Below the pieces are notes generated by a model. The model saw only the letters and a program-made list of their open reading frames with translations, had not been told where the DNA came from and did not search any database. From an uncultured Clostridia bacterium (lineage in GTDB: Bacteria; Bacillota; Clostridia; Christensenellales; Borkfalkiaceae), in NCBI GenBank assembly GCA_947175325.1, contig CAMWME010000002.1, positions 152,679 through 216,678 on the forward strand: 64,000 nt of DNA, read 5' to 3'. The position numbers were made by a program, and so were the translations under genes. Below are positions 51,701-61,367 of this stretch, piece after piece (within the stretch, counting starts at the first letter, position 1; each line of letters begins with the position of its first letter).

Positions 51701-54700
51701 GTATTGCAAGCAACCTTTACTTGTACAACGGCAAAATGATTAATATCGTCGGCGGACTTACCAAGGGTGCAAATATCGGCGTTACGAGTAAGGACAGAAT
51801 TACCGACGGATATCAGACGAACGGCAACGGCGCGGCACAGAAGGATTATTTCTTCGGCGATATTCCGTTTACCGAGGTCGTTTTCGATAACGGCGAAATT
51901 TACTTAATAATAAATAATAAAGACGCGTGGAACGCGGCGGTTGAAGAGAGCTTGGCTAAAGGCGGCGCACCCGTACAGTTCCTTCTCGCTGACAGATGGA
52001 CGGCGGAGGACGGCTCGTTCGGTAGCGGTACGGGCTTTACGGACAGCGGCGCTATCAAGCTCCCCGTGGGCGCGCACATTAATCTTAACCTCAACGGTTA
52101 TATGATTAACCGCGGACTTGACACTATAGTTACGGATGGCAGCGTATTCTACGTTGAAGGAACGCTCGTAATTTCCGGCATCAGCGGACAAATAACGGGC
52201 GGTGCGTCCGAACAAGGCGGCGGCATATACGTTGCAGACGGCGGTTTACTGACCTTGTCCGTCGGCTTGATACAAGACAACGAAGCTGACTTAGGCGGCG
52301 GCGTATACGTTGACAGCGGCGCAACCTTTGAAATGACGGGCGGCGCACTCCGCAGCAACGAAGCAACCGTGAACGGCGGCGGCGTATACGTTGCGGAAGG
52401 CGGTAAGCTTACGCTGACGGGCGGCACGATAGGCGGCGCGGGTTATACTAACACGGCAGCCGAGCAAGGCGGCGGCGTATATACGTGCGGCGATTTCACC
52501 ATGAGCGGCGGTGCTATAAGCAACAACGTGGCTAACGTAACGGCAGCTTCCGACGTTTACGGCGGCGGCGGTGTCAACGTTGCAAAGGGTACGTTTAATT
52601 TTGAGAACGGCACGATAAGCAACAACACGGCAGCAAACGGTTACGGCGGCGGCGTCAACAACAACGGAACGTTCGAAATGACGGGCGGGACGATAAGCAA
52701 TAACACTGCGTTAAACGGTGCGGGTATCGCTGGCAACGGCACATTGGATATGCTGGGCGGCGAAATCAGCGGCAATACGGCAACCGAGTACGGTGGCGGT
52801 GTCTACGTCGTAGACGGCAAAGTTAACCTTAACGACGGCACGATAACCGGCAACTCTGCGGCTAACGGCGGCGGCGTAGGCGCTTGCGGCGGAAGAATTG
52901 AAATAAACGGCGTCAAGATAAACGGCAACAACGCAACCAACGGTGCCGGCGTGTACGCATATTCCGATATACATTCACTTAAATTCACCGGCGGTGAAAT
53001 CAGCGGCAACACTGCAACGCAGTACGGCGGCGGTATATATACGTGCGTTGAATTAACGATGACGGACGGCAAGATAAGCGGCAACAACGCAATCACCGGT
53101 GCGGGTATGTATATAACGCTGCTTAACAGCACTGCAACGCTGACTATGAACGGTGGTGAGATAAGCAACAATACCGCAAACAATTACGGCGGCGGCGCTC
53201 ATATATCCGTTGGTACGTTAAAGATGACCGGTGGTTTAATCTCAGGCAACTCTGCGGAAGTCGGCGGCGGTGTATGCAACTATAGCACCGAATCAATATT
53301 CGTAATGGAAGGCGGTGCTATAAGCAACAACGCAGCAACCTCAACCGGAGGCGGCGTTGACGTAACGAGCGGCACGTTTACTTTGACTAACGGCACGATA
53401 AGTGACAACACGGCAACGACCAAAGGCGGCGGCGTGTACGCTTTCGGTGCGTTCGAAATGAAGAATGGCACGATAACCGGCAACTCTGCGGCTAACGGCG
53501 GCGGTGTGAACGTTGAATACGGTACGTTTACTATGGTTAAAGGTACTGTAAGCAACAATACTGCAACTAACGGCGGCGGTGTATACGCTGACGGCACGTT
53601 TGAATTCAAGAGCGGAGAAATTTCCTCCAACACTTCGTCTTCCAACGGCGGCGGTGTATTTGTTAACAGCGGCACGTTTACGATGTCGACCGGCACTATC
53701 AGTAATAACGTGGCGGCTAACGGCGGCGGTGTTTACGTGGAAGACGGCGCGACGTTTAACCTTAACGGCGGCAAAATCATTGCAAACAGCGCGTCAACGC
53801 TTGGCGGCGGCGTGTACGTTGTGGCAACTGCAATCATGAACATGAGCGGTTCGCCTATGGTTTATGGCAATACCGCAGCGGGCGTCGAAAGCAACGTTTA
53901 TTTAACTGCAAATCAACTTATTATCATAACCGGACTTCTTTCGGTAAACGGTGTGGTAGCTTACGTGGGTATAACCATGTACGACCCTAAACTGTTTACT
54001 CAGAATTTCCGTGCAACTAATACCGATTATACTCCCGACCTTCGTCCCGAAACCGTATTCTTCTCCGACGATAGCGAATACATGGTATCCGCAGACGCTG
54101 CCGGCGAAGCAGTTCTTAAAGAAAAAGACAATTCTCAGACGGCAGTCGTATGGCAGCTCAGCAAGGACGGCGGAAACACTTGGGCTATTATTGATGCGCC
54201 TTACTATTCGATTAGATACAACGCAAATGATAACGGCTACGCAGTCCGTGCTATTAACGTTGACGGGGAAGAGGTAGAATTTACTTGGACCACCGACGAA
54301 AACGGCACGAGCATCAATGCAAATTCGTTTGGCTCGGAAGGCATCGGTTCTTACAAATTCGTTATCAACAGCGATAAATACACCAACGCCGCACTCACGG
54401 TGGAAATACTGCCCGCAATACTCTTATGGCAGTATTCGACGGACGGTGACGCGACGTGGCGCGATTTGACGGTTGACAGTTTCGTATACACCGGCGCAAC
54501 CTACTTTATCCGCGCTTGTATTCAAGACGTGAATGCAGCAACCGGATATTCGGTAGTGGAAACGTTCCTTAAAACCATGAAGGACGTTGACGATTACGTC
54601 TTCTCGATTGATTCGGAGCTTTACGAGAATACAACCCTTAACTTCTCTATCACGAAGAGATACGTTACGGTTGAGTGGAATTTCGGTGACGCTCTCGGCA

Positions 54701-57700
54701 ATGCGGACGACGGATACTATTGGAATTACGACGGGCTCGCGCATTCTCCCGTAGCCGTTTTGGACGGCATAAGCGGTGACCTTGCGGGCGTTGACCTCGT
54801 GTACAGCTACGCTTGGAGCGCGGGCAAGGATTTCTCCGAAGCACAAGCGTATGCGGGTACGTATACTCTTAACGTTTCCTTGAATGATTCCAACGTGGAA
54901 CTTTCCAACACTTCAGTAAAATACGAAATAGTGGGAATTCTTCTTTCGCTCGTATGGACTGACAAGGACGGCAACGAAGGTGACGAATTTACCTACGAAT
55001 ACAACAGCGAAGAGCAAGGCGTAAAGTTTATCGTAAGCGGACTTGTAGCGGGTGACGAGGTTAAACCTTACGTCACTTATGCTACCAGAGCCGGCAAAAT
55101 TATCGACGGAGAGCCCGTAGCTGCGGGTTACTACACGGCAACGGTTAAACTTCCCGCTGACTGCTACAGCTACGTATTCGATAAAACTTATACTTGCCAG
55201 ATAGCAATTACCAAAAAATCCGTAAAGGTTGAATGGGGAACCAATAAAGACGGCACTTACGTCTGGACGTTCAACGGGCAAAGCAAATCACCCGAAGTAA
55301 TCATAATCGACCCGTTCACGGGTGAACAGACCGTCGAGCCTTACAAACTCGAATACGCAACGGTTGCTGCAAACGGCGATATCGGCACGTACACTCCGAA
55401 CGTACCTATAACTGCGGGTGATTATATCGTACGCGTAACGATGAAGAACGTTGGAAGCAACATTGCTCTTGACGAATCGACTACTACGCAGAAGTTCACC
55501 ATTGCAAAACGCGGTGTAAACATTACTTGGACTGGTGGAAAGGGTTTCTACTACGACGAGGATAATAGGGTTTACTACTGGTACTACGACGGCGAAGAAC
55601 ACTCGATAGTTGCCGAAATAAGCGTGGCCGGATACGCGGTTTACGACGGTGACAAGATTATCGACAATCTCGATATAGTACGCCTCGACGTAGACAAGAA
55701 ACTTTTGGATGCAGAGTCGGCAACGGCAAAGGTTGCGCTTGCAGATAGCACGTTTAACGAAAACTTCTACATTTTAGGCAACGCGTCGCAAGTTTACGAA
55801 GTAAGAAAGGCAATAATAAGCACCGTTGTTTGGACCGACCCGTTACTGAATAAGTACTATGAGGGTGACACTCCTTCGTATGACTTCGGTACGGTAAGCG
55901 GTGAAAACGGACCCAATCTTACCGCGTTGGCAAACGGCACGCTCGAGCTTATTGTAAGTTATTCAAAAACTTACGCGGGTGACTGGGCAGTTGACGAAAC
56001 CGTAGGATATATTGCATATGCAACACTCTCCGATAAGGATGCGGCAAATTACGAGTTCGCGGAAGGCGCGGAGTACGCAACGCTTAAGTTCTTTATCACG
56101 GCCGTCGGAGGATATAAACAAGATATCGACGTAACTTGGGTAGTGTTCGTCAACGACAACGAATACGTTACTCTCGAGGATTATCTCAAAGACGGAGGAT
56201 TCGTTTATAACGGAAAAGTACAGTATCCTACGCCCGTATATATTAAGGACAGCGGCGAGGTTATAAAACTCGAACTTAATATGAACAGCGTTGGCGCGGA
56301 TGCGGGCGATTACACCGCAAGGCTTAAACCTTCTTCCGTATACAATATTTCCGACGAAGACTTCACTTACGATTACGTAATTAATCAGCTTAAAATCAAC
56401 GTTAAATGGCAGAACAGTCAGTACGACAGCGATACGGCTTGCGAATACGTTTATAACGGCAAGGCGCAAGCGCCGTACGCATACGTTGACGGTACCTACG
56501 ACTTCGACGTAATAATTACGGTAAACGGAGAAGTTAATGCCGGTAATCACACCGCAACGGCAGTCGTCGGCGATAACTTCAAAATCGTAAAAGGCGCAAC
56601 CAAGGATTACGTCATTAAAAAACTCGGTATCGGTGCGGGACTCGTAGTTTGGGATTTCGCAAATGCGGGTGCATCCGGCGACGCCGATAACGGTTGGTAT
56701 TGGGTATTCGACGGCAAAGAACACGGTCCTACGGCAATGATTCCCAAAGCAAATTTGGGCGACGATTTCGACGTTGACCTCGTTCTTGTCGTGACTGGCA
56801 ACACTTCCGAGATAGGAACTCACACGGCGTATGCGGTTCTTAACAGCAGCATCGCGCTTCACAATAACTTCTATCTTACGGATGCTTCCTCGGCGCAATT
56901 CGAAATCGTTCAAGTCAAGGTAGGGCAAGTCTACTGGACCGACGGCGAGCACGTCTATGAAGACGGCGCGGCGGGCGAAACGGGACTTGAGTTTACATTC
57001 AACGGTGAAGAAAAAGCCGATAAGCTTAAAGCTTACTACTACGATGCGGAAGGCAACAAGGTTGACCTTACCGTAGCGGTAATAGGCGGAACGGCGGTTA
57101 ACGCGGGCACTTATTCCGCACGCGTAACTTCGGAACTCGACTTCGCAACGACTCCTTCGTGTACGTTTAAGATTAAGGCGATGGAGCTTGACGCAGAGTG
57201 GAAGAATACGACTGTAACGTTTAACAACGAAGAACAAAAACCCACGATTACGCTTTCAGACGGCGTAGGCGGCTACAAGCTTGAAGAGGGTGAAGATAAG
57301 GACTACGTAATTACCGGCTTTATTACGGCGGGAACGTACACGGTTCAAATCAAATTCCTTAACAAGAACTACACGGTTGCCGAAGAAAACTTGACTTGCA
57401 AGTTCGTTATCGAAAAGATAACCCTTTCCGAGGGCGACGACTTCGAATGGGCAAAGGACGGATACGACCAAGATAAGGGCGTATACGTACACGCTCCCGA
57501 GCTTGAAGAGTTCACCTATTCGCTGGACGAAGACGGTGAAAAGGTTGTTACGTTCGAAATAGGCTATACGGGCGTAACCACGACCGTAGGCAAGCACACG
57601 GTAACGGCTTATATCAAGTCGGCAACCTTAACCGTAGACGGTGAGGAATACGACGTAACCGACTGCTTCAAACTCGACGCAGAGAAAGAGTACGTCGTCA

Positions 57701-60700
57701 ACGCACAAACCGTAACGGTTGAATGGGTTGGCAAAGCAGACGTAGAAGAGGGCGAAAACGAATTCGCCTGGGCTTACGACGGCAATCCTCACGCACCCGA
57801 AGCGTACATTACGACGGAAGGCGGCGAGCGTATAAAGCTTGACGTTTACGGCGCTGAAATCAACGCACGCGACAAGGCTTATACGGCTACGGCAGTATTG
57901 CCCGCGGGCTATGCGTTGGCGAACGGAAGCAGTACCGCAACTCAAGAATACTTCATCAATAAAGCAACCATTGAAGTTATTTGGGAATTCGGCGACCTTG
58001 AAGCCGACGAGAACGGCGTTTACAGCTGGACTTACGGCGATAACGTAGAGATAAAAGTGTACATAAAAGTAACGACGGTTGACGAAGACGGTAGCGTCAC
58101 CGTTACCAAGGGCGCAGAGCTTACGGTAACGGGCATCGAAACCGATGCGGGCACTCATACCGCAACCGTAATGCAGAACGACGGCAACTACGCATTTAAG
58201 ACTGCTGACGAAGCAACGCGTGAATACGTAATTAAACCTCTTGAGGTTTACGTCGTTTGGTACGGTGCGGACGGTACGGCTAACGACGCAAGCAAAAACT
58301 TCGAGTGGACGTTCACCGGTAAGGCAATCGCGCCTAAGGCGTACCTTGCCGATGAGGACGGTAACCTTATTAAGGATAAAGACAACAACCCCATCCCCGT
58401 AGAGGTTAGCGGCGGAGTTGCCGAAGTCGGCGAGCATACCGCACAAGCCGTAGATACGTTCGTCAACTACGTGTTCGCTGAAGAATTCACAAAGACTTAC
58501 AAGGTACTTGCAAAAGACCTTGCCGACAACGACTTCAAGTGGACGGCAGACGGCGCAACCAAGGTTGAGGGATTAACGTTCACTTACGAGTACAGCGGCG
58601 ACAACATAATGCCGGTACCTTCGGCAGACGTCGAAGACGTTGAATTCAACGTAACCATTAAAAACGCGGACGGTCCAGTACTCGCAATAACCGAAGTCGG
58701 CACTTACACAATTACCGTAACTTCGCGTGACGAGAACTACTCCGTTCCCGAAGACATGAAGACGGTTACGGTAATCGTAACGGCAAGAAACGTTAAAGTA
58801 GATTGGGATAAAACGCAGCTTGTTTACAACGGCGAAAAGCAGATACCCAAGGCGTACTTCGAAGACGTTGCGGGCAACCTCATTGAGCTTGAAGTAACGG
58901 TTGACGGCGACAGCCGCAAGGCGGGCGTTGAGTACACCGCAACGGCCGACTTAAGCTCCACCAACTACGAGCTTGACGCCGATACGAAGACCTATACGTT
59001 CGAAATTGCTCAAAAAGAGATTAACGTAGAATTCGTTTGGGAAGACGTAACTTACGACGGCAAAGAACACGCGCCTACACCTATAGTCGTTCTCGGCGCA
59101 GCGGAAACGGAAGGTATAACCGTCGTATATAAAATCACCAAGAACGGTGCAGACGCAGCGGGCGACGGCGAAAAGGTTAAGAACGCCGGTGAGTACGTTA
59201 TGACGGTCAGCCTTGACGGCGAAAACAAGGGCAACTACAAACTCGTTAATGCGGAATGCAAATTCACAATCAACAAGGTTGCACTTACCGTAACGGCGGA
59301 CGACAAGAAAGTAACCTACGGCGGCGACAAGCCGACGTACACGGCAACGATTAAGGGCTTTATTTCCGAAGAAGAAGAGACCAAGTTGACCGAGGCTCTT
59401 AACGAGCGTATCAACCAGTGGCTCAGATGCTCTTATATCAACACCACCGTTCCCGGCGAGTACGCGATAGAGATTGCTACTAGGTGGCTGAACGACTTCC
59501 TTGAAAATTACGAAGTAACTCCTAAAAACGGCACTCTTACCGTTGAACCCGCGGCAAACAAGTTAGTATGGCAAGGCGAAAACGCGAACAACCTCGAATT
59601 CGTCTATAACGGCAAATCCAATTTGCCTAAGGCGTACTACTACGACCAAAGCGGTAGGAAGATTAGCCTTAACGTTAAACTTGCAGAGCTTCAAGACGGC
59701 GAATACGTGGTTAAAGAAGGCACGGCGGTAAACGTCGGTACTTACTACGCCGTAATCGTTGACGAAGACGGCAACGTCGTTAAGGGTGACGGCAGCTACA
59801 CGTTCGACAACTACGGCACTGCGTTTGAAATCACACAGCTTGAAATTACCGTAAATATCAAGGATATGCCTTTCACTTACGGCGATATCGACAAAGATAA
59901 CCTTGAAGAAATTCTCGGTGAAGGCAGCGGTTGGTATTATGCCGACAGCTACGTCATCCCCGACGATTTGGGAATCAAGCTCACGATTACCGGCAAGTAC
60001 GACAAGGGCAACTATCTTGAAACCGGCGTTTACGCGATTACCGCTAGCTGGGACGAAACCGCGCACGGCAACAACTACAAGGTTGAGTTCGTTGACGAGG
60101 GCAGCCGCGAACTTATCGTAAATCTTGCAAAAGTAACGGTAAAGGATTACGACTTCGTTATAGGCGAGGACGGAATGCTGAACGTATACGACAATTACGG
60201 TATACTTGACGGCAACGGCTACGAAAGCGATTTCATTAAGGACGTTTACGATAATAATCCCAAGAAGTTCTTAACTATTGCGGGTTATCAAGACGCAGAG
60301 ATAGAGCAGTACTTCAGATTACTCGAAGGCGACGAACTGCCTAATCCCGGTACGGGTCTGTACACGGACGAACGCCCCGAAAGCTTGTTCGAAGAAGGCA
60401 CCTACGTGTTCAACTTCAAGGTATTAATTCCTAACCACGAAGACTTCGTCGGCAGATTGTACGTCAAAGTCGACTATGCTTCGAATTATCTCTTTGTAAA
60501 AGTTGACGGTAAGGGTACTTACACGTCCGAATACGGATACGAAGTGACCGAAAACCTTGCAAAAGAGCTTCTTGAAAAGGGCTATGCCGAATACGACACG
60601 AACATCAGCCGCGTCGACGAGGAAACCTTCCTTGATTGGGTAACGGCAACCGTAGTCGACGAAAAGGGCAACGAAGTAACGGGCAAGCTTCCCGTAGGCA

Positions 60701-61293
60701 CGTACAAAGTATTCTTCGGGCTTAACGAAAAAGCTGACGAAAAGTACAGTATCTACAAAGCAACCACGCGTTTTGTGAACCTTGAAGTAACCAAATACGT
60801 AATCGATATCGACTGGGGTAACGACGACAACCTCAAATACGAATACGACGGCAACGTTCATATGCCCGTCATCAAGGTTGAGGGAACCGTCCTTGACGAT
60901 AGCTGCAAAGTATCGGACGGCGTTTACGCAATTACGGTCAACGGGGAAGTAGTTAAGGTCACCGTTACGGTGGACGGCGACTTCACCTCCGAGGGCGGAC
61001 ACAGCGTACTCGTTACTATCGACGGTGAAAACTTCTCGATAAGCGAAGATGATTCGCTCCGTTCGGTATCCATTATCGAGCCCACCAAGACGGTGGAAGT
61101 AGAAGTTCCCGGCAACGGCGAAGCAAAGAAAGGCTTGGAAACTTGGCAGCTCGGTTTGATTATAGGGGCGGCATTGCTTCTGTTACTACTCGTTATCATT
61201 CTGTTAATCGCACTTACTAAACGCAAACCCGTTGTTATGAACGACAGCGACGGCTTCTACGACGACGTAAGCGAGAGTGACCTTCAAGGCTAA
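45724..61293 (+). CDS. Giant cell-surface protein (5189 residues): beta-helix repeats, Ig/MBG-like modules, C-terminal membrane anchor
   Basis: One uninterrupted frame of 5189 residues. Residues 1-45 form a signal/anchor sequence (basic start, KLSIIVILIATLFISAAIAI). About 60-2745 is a huge right-handed beta-helix built from short units around GGGVYV, MTGGTISGNTA and NNGTFTM, punctuated by two non-repeat cap modules near 1020-1090 and 2067-2140 (DWTAVNGSFGTGVGF / RWTAEDGSFGSGTGF). From about 2820 to 5100 come many Ig-like modules, including MBG-type VTYGGDKPTYTATIKGF. The end has a membrane helix (LGLIIGAALLLLLLVIILLI, about 5140-5165) and an acidic tail. There is no LPXTG. It is probably an adhesin or surface layer-like protein. 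GAGG lies before ATG. Confidence 0.9.
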   Translation: MNKSRYGKLSIIVILIATLFISAAIAIFGLAKTDATGANSSAEITAPEKDASSAIANGEVADDGTISAPEVEAKAATTYTGLTTANWNSTIASSGNTLDVVANTSISTTVFKVPSGITAYLRVASGYTVTFTSTGHFEVEGTLYVYGGGTITANSAGGKNHGFHVNGGTLNLGYSGTGVTISNFKAPTGTSASTIGSKKGGAVYVYGGGTFNMSLGTISGNTAAENGGGVAVDNGTFNMTGGYIRSNTATYTPSSSGSGTLVPSVGVLGGTSCGGGGVYIGDAGTLKMSAGTIGGSSSYANQATNSAGGGGVYVAAGGTFEFSGGTISYNTTANAGGGVYAGSSSGSGVTLRSTFKMTGGTISYNSGVTGSSSDYRTGVDGGGVYNSGNMTMSAGTISYNTVQAYGGGVYSGSYGTFTMNGTAQIINNTAGGGGGVSGGVEMSGSATISGNKSTGTSSSSDGGYIQLIGSGSNGGGVNGSVNMSGAAKIINNTSNGDGGGVHGNITMSSGTISGNNARNGGGVYVSGTNVATITGGVITNNTATAAGGGVYGGNGSSQNGWGGSYFTYSTVNISGAAKISGNTAGGSGGGVFGYSKFYLDGGEISGNTAAASGGGVCLSTKHSSAGVETSTSITGILTMTAGTISNNKANGTDTYSGGGGVHADGTFLYQSEIQITMSGGTVKGNTARNGGGMLLCNGSTLEMTGGEISGNTATTSGGGIYSYGNSSSYAASVTLSDKALITRNTASAAGGGVYSGVYSTLTMDGGEITRNTTTIGPGGGIYASGYDSAASTENNTTVTINDGLISRNEATGNGGGVFFDRCLAEITGGEISGNVAKGSGGGGGLSVYAGTATMTGGTIQNNTATAGGGGVFVNTLGTFTLTDGTITGNTAREGGGVYVNGTLETTGGTITENTAGAGAGVMLNEGTVKLGDTAYIYNNTQNGCQNNLLTVVEGGITFSSMLTTGAKIGVIAKTMVLTNGFTAIGHVEDDIKTYFTKDTAANVLSYVDEEIVVTYDVVAGWNNTVSESLKNGTTETFILFEDWTAVNGSFGTGVGFCENGTILVPSGSKVILNIFRFNIDGAGESNSVIRVEGKLEIAGSTGIITGGTASAGGGVYIFSGSLTLSSGTISGNTASYGGGVYVDNGSEFTMTGGTIALNTVTDNGAGVYVNTGSFTMSGGVIGGSEENANTATLLGGGVYLNVNASFEMSGGTISYNAAQRGAGVYVRNGSFALSDSGAVSLNNATLGGGVYVDGGSLTMTGGAISENEADTGAGVYILSGSAAVSGGEISLNKADNGAGVYVAGGKLTVSGDGLISKNEATENGGGVYVADGNTLELKGGEISENTAQAGLGVYVDGGTVAISGGKITKHTAAAGNNGAGVYLASGSVEMNGGEISENKADNGAGVYILSGSLGIAGGKISENTAISGAGVYVAGGTLAIGGGEISENTTTENGAGVYVAGGTLTVSNDALISKNEATVNGGGVYVAENGSVEIKGGAISENKSNTDELGNGGGGVYVSGGTVNMTGGKISGNTAVRAGGGLNVGSGTFTMNGGEISGNKANYGAGVYILSGSATVKSGKIGGNEATTSGGVYVAGGKLAINGGEISGNTAVYGGGLYVTENGTVEMTGGSVSGNTAENGGGVRNNGTFKMSGGAISDNTATVNGGGLHVYTDGEVEINGGEISGNTATANGGGVYVDGGALEMKEGTVTNNAAVLGAGVYVDSGAVTVTGTARIIYNDATENGGGIYVNGANAATLNDIGGYVSNNMAVVGGGIYVGGGNAATVTVGGYAVVGENTAATYGGGLAVLGGASVEITDDSSITYNKAENGGGAYVSDDGSVLALTNEGAFTYNKAILGGAVYVTTSGSFNMGSGTLSVNEAENGGAVYVNNATFTLSDGEISANIVSENGGGVYVSSGTSTFTMNGGLIGGDEADLANSAVLGGGVYVAGGKATLSGGKITGNTATSNGGGVYFFAGTLEASGNPEINENTMNGIASNLYLYNGKMINIVGGLTKGANIGVTSKDRITDGYQTNGNGAAQKDYFFGDIPFTEVVFDNGEIYLIINNKDAWNAAVEESLAKGGAPVQFLLADRWTAEDGSFGSGTGFTDSGAIKLPVGAHINLNLNGYMINRGLDTIVTDGSVFYVEGTLVISGISGQITGGASEQGGGIYVADGGLLTLSVGLIQDNEADLGGGVYVDSGATFEMTGGALRSNEATVNGGGVYVAEGGKLTLTGGTIGGAGYTNTAAEQGGGVYTCGDFTMSGGAISNNVANVTAASDVYGGGGVNVAKGTFNFENGTISNNTAANGYGGGVNNNGTFEMTGGTISNNTALNGAGIAGNGTLDMLGGEISGNTATEYGGGVYVVDGKVNLNDGTITGNSAANGGGVGACGGRIEINGVKINGNNATNGAGVYAYSDIHSLKFTGGEISGNTATQYGGGIYTCVELTMTDGKISGNNAITGAGMYITLLNSTATLTMNGGEISNNTANNYGGGAHISVGTLKMTGGLISGNSAEVGGGVCNYSTESIFVMEGGAISNNAATSTGGGVDVTSGTFTLTNGTISDNTATTKGGGVYAFGAFEMKNGTITGNSAANGGGVNVEYGTFTMVKGTVSNNTATNGGGVYADGTFEFKSGEISSNTSSSNGGGVFVNSGTFTMSTGTISNNVAANGGGVYVEDGATFNLNGGKIIANSASTLGGGVYVVATAIMNMSGSPMVYGNTAAGVESNVYLTANQLIIITGLLSVNGVVAYVGITMYDPKLFTQNFRATNTDYTPDLRPETVFFSDDSEYMVSADAAGEAVLKEKDNSQTAVVWQLSKDGGNTWAIIDAPYYSIRYNANDNGYAVRAINVDGEEVEFTWTTDENGTSINANSFGSEGIGSYKFVINSDKYTNAALTVEILPAILLWQYSTDGDATWRDLTVDSFVYTGATYFIRACIQDVNAATGYSVVETFLKTMKDVDDYVFSIDSELYENTTLNFSITKRYVTVEWNFGDALGNADDGYYWNYDGLAHSPVAVLDGISGDLAGVDLVYSYAWSAGKDFSEAQAYAGTYTLNVSLNDSNVELSNTSVKYEIVGILLSLVWTDKDGNEGDEFTYEYNSEEQGVKFIVSGLVAGDEVKPYVTYATRAGKIIDGEPVAAGYYTATVKLPADCYSYVFDKTYTCQIAITKKSVKVEWGTNKDGTYVWTFNGQSKSPEVIIIDPFTGEQTVEPYKLEYATVAANGDIGTYTPNVPITAGDYIVRVTMKNVGSNIALDESTTTQKFTIAKRGVNITWTGGKGFYYDEDNRVYYWYYDGEEHSIVAEISVAGYAVYDGDKIIDNLDIVRLDVDKKLLDAESATAKVALADSTFNENFYILGNASQVYEVRKAIISTVVWTDPLLNKYYEGDTPSYDFGTVSGENGPNLTALANGTLELIVSYSKTYAGDWAVDETVGYIAYATLSDKDAANYEFAEGAEYATLKFFITAVGGYKQDIDVTWVVFVNDNEYVTLEDYLKDGGFVYNGKVQYPTPVYIKDSGEVIKLELNMNSVGADAGDYTARLKPSSVYNISDEDFTYDYVINQLKINVKWQNSQYDSDTACEYVYNGKAQAPYAYVDGTYDFDVIITVNGEVNAGNHTATAVVGDNFKIVKGATKDYVIKKLGIGAGLVVWDFANAGASGDADNGWYWVFDGKEHGPTAMIPKANLGDDFDVDLVLVVTGNTSEIGTHTAYAVLNSSIALHNNFYLTDASSAQFEIVQVKVGQVYWTDGEHVYEDGAAGETGLEFTFNGEEKADKLKAYYYDAEGNKVDLTVAVIGGTAVNAGTYSARVTSELDFATTPSCTFKIKAMELDAEWKNTTVTFNNEEQKPTITLSDGVGGYKLEEGEDKDYVITGFITAGTYTVQIKFLNKNYTVAEENLTCKFVIEKITLSEGDDFEWAKDGYDQDKGVYVHAPELEEFTYSLDEDGEKVVTFEIGYTGVTTTVGKHTVTAYIKSATLTVDGEEYDVTDCFKLDAEKEYVVNAQTVTVEWVGKADVEEGENEFAWAYDGNPHAPEAYITTEGGERIKLDVYGAEINARDKAYTATAVLPAGYALANGSSTATQEYFINKATIEVIWEFGDLEADENGVYSWTYGDNVEIKVYIKVTTVDEDGSVTVTKGAELTVTGIETDAGTHTATVMQNDGNYAFKTADEATREYVIKPLEVYVVWYGADGTANDASKNFEWTFTGKAIAPKAYLADEDGNLIKDKDNNPIPVEVSGGVAEVGEHTAQAVDTFVNYVFAEEFTKTYKVLAKDLADNDFKWTADGATKVEGLTFTYEYSGDNIMPVPSADVEDVEFNVTIKNADGPVLAITEVGTYTITVTSRDENYSVPEDMKTVTVIVTARNVKVDWDKTQLVYNGEKQIPKAYFEDVAGNLIELEVTVDGDSRKAGVEYTATADLSSTNYELDADTKTYTFEIAQKEINVEFVWEDVTYDGKEHAPTPIVVLGAAETEGITVVYKITKNGADAAGDGEKVKNAGEYVMTVSLDGENKGNYKLVNAECKFTINKVALTVTADDKKVTYGGDKPTYTATIKGFISEEEETKLTEALNERINQWLRCSYINTTVPGEYAIEIATRWLNDFLENYEVTPKNGTLTVEPAANKLVWQGENANNLEFVYNGKSNLPKAYYYDQSGRKISLNVKLAELQDGEYVVKEGTAVNVGTYYAVIVDEDGNVVKGDGSYTFDNYGTAFEITQLEITVNIKDMPFTYGDIDKDNLEEILGEGSGWYYADSYVIPDDLGIKLTITGKYDKGNYLETGVYAITASWDETAHGNNYKVEFVDEGSRELIVNLAKVTVKDYDFVIGEDGMLNVYDNYGILDGNGYESDFIKDVYDNNPKKFLTIAGYQDAEIEQYFRLLEGDELPNPGTGLYTDERPESLFEEGTYVFNFKVLIPNHEDFVGRLYVKVDYASNYLFVKVDGKGTYTSEYGYEVTENLAKELLEKGYAEYDTNISRVDEETFLDWVTATVVDEKGNEVTGKLPVGTYKVFFGLNEKADEKYSIYKATTRFVNLEVTKYVIDIDWGNDDNLKYEYDGNVHMPVIKVEGTVLDDSCKVSDGVYAITVNGEVVKVTVTVDGDFTSEGGHSVLVTIDGENFSISEDDSLRSVSIIEPTKTVEVEVPGNGEAKKGLETWQLGLIIGAALLLLLLVIILLIALTKRKPVVMNDSDGFYDDVSESDLQG

Positions 61294-61316
61294 TTAAAGG
61301 AACACAACATTCTCCT

Positions 61317-61340
61317 CCTCCCCCGATAAAAAGGGGGAGG
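61317..61340 (+). other. GC-rich hairpin between the two giant genes
   Basis: CCTCCCCC (61317-61324) and GGGGGAGG (61333-61340) with an A-rich loop. There is no T-run, so it is not a normal terminator; it may partly separate the two genes or stabilise the mRNA. Confidence 0.5.
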
Positions 61341-61367
61341 GTAGGGGAAATAAGTGAGGTATTAATT

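Noticed and set aside
46140..53900. Regular GGC-rich repeats that look like a CRISPR or satellite array
   Set aside because: Units are in frame, vary in length (about 17-30 codons) and encode a clear beta-helix pattern; there are no identical repeats with unique spacers and no cas genes.
55963..57237. A 424-residue open frame antisense to the giant gene
   Set aside because: It mirrors the Ig-like repeats, and similar antisense frames recur along the whole gene, so it is a codon-bias shadow.
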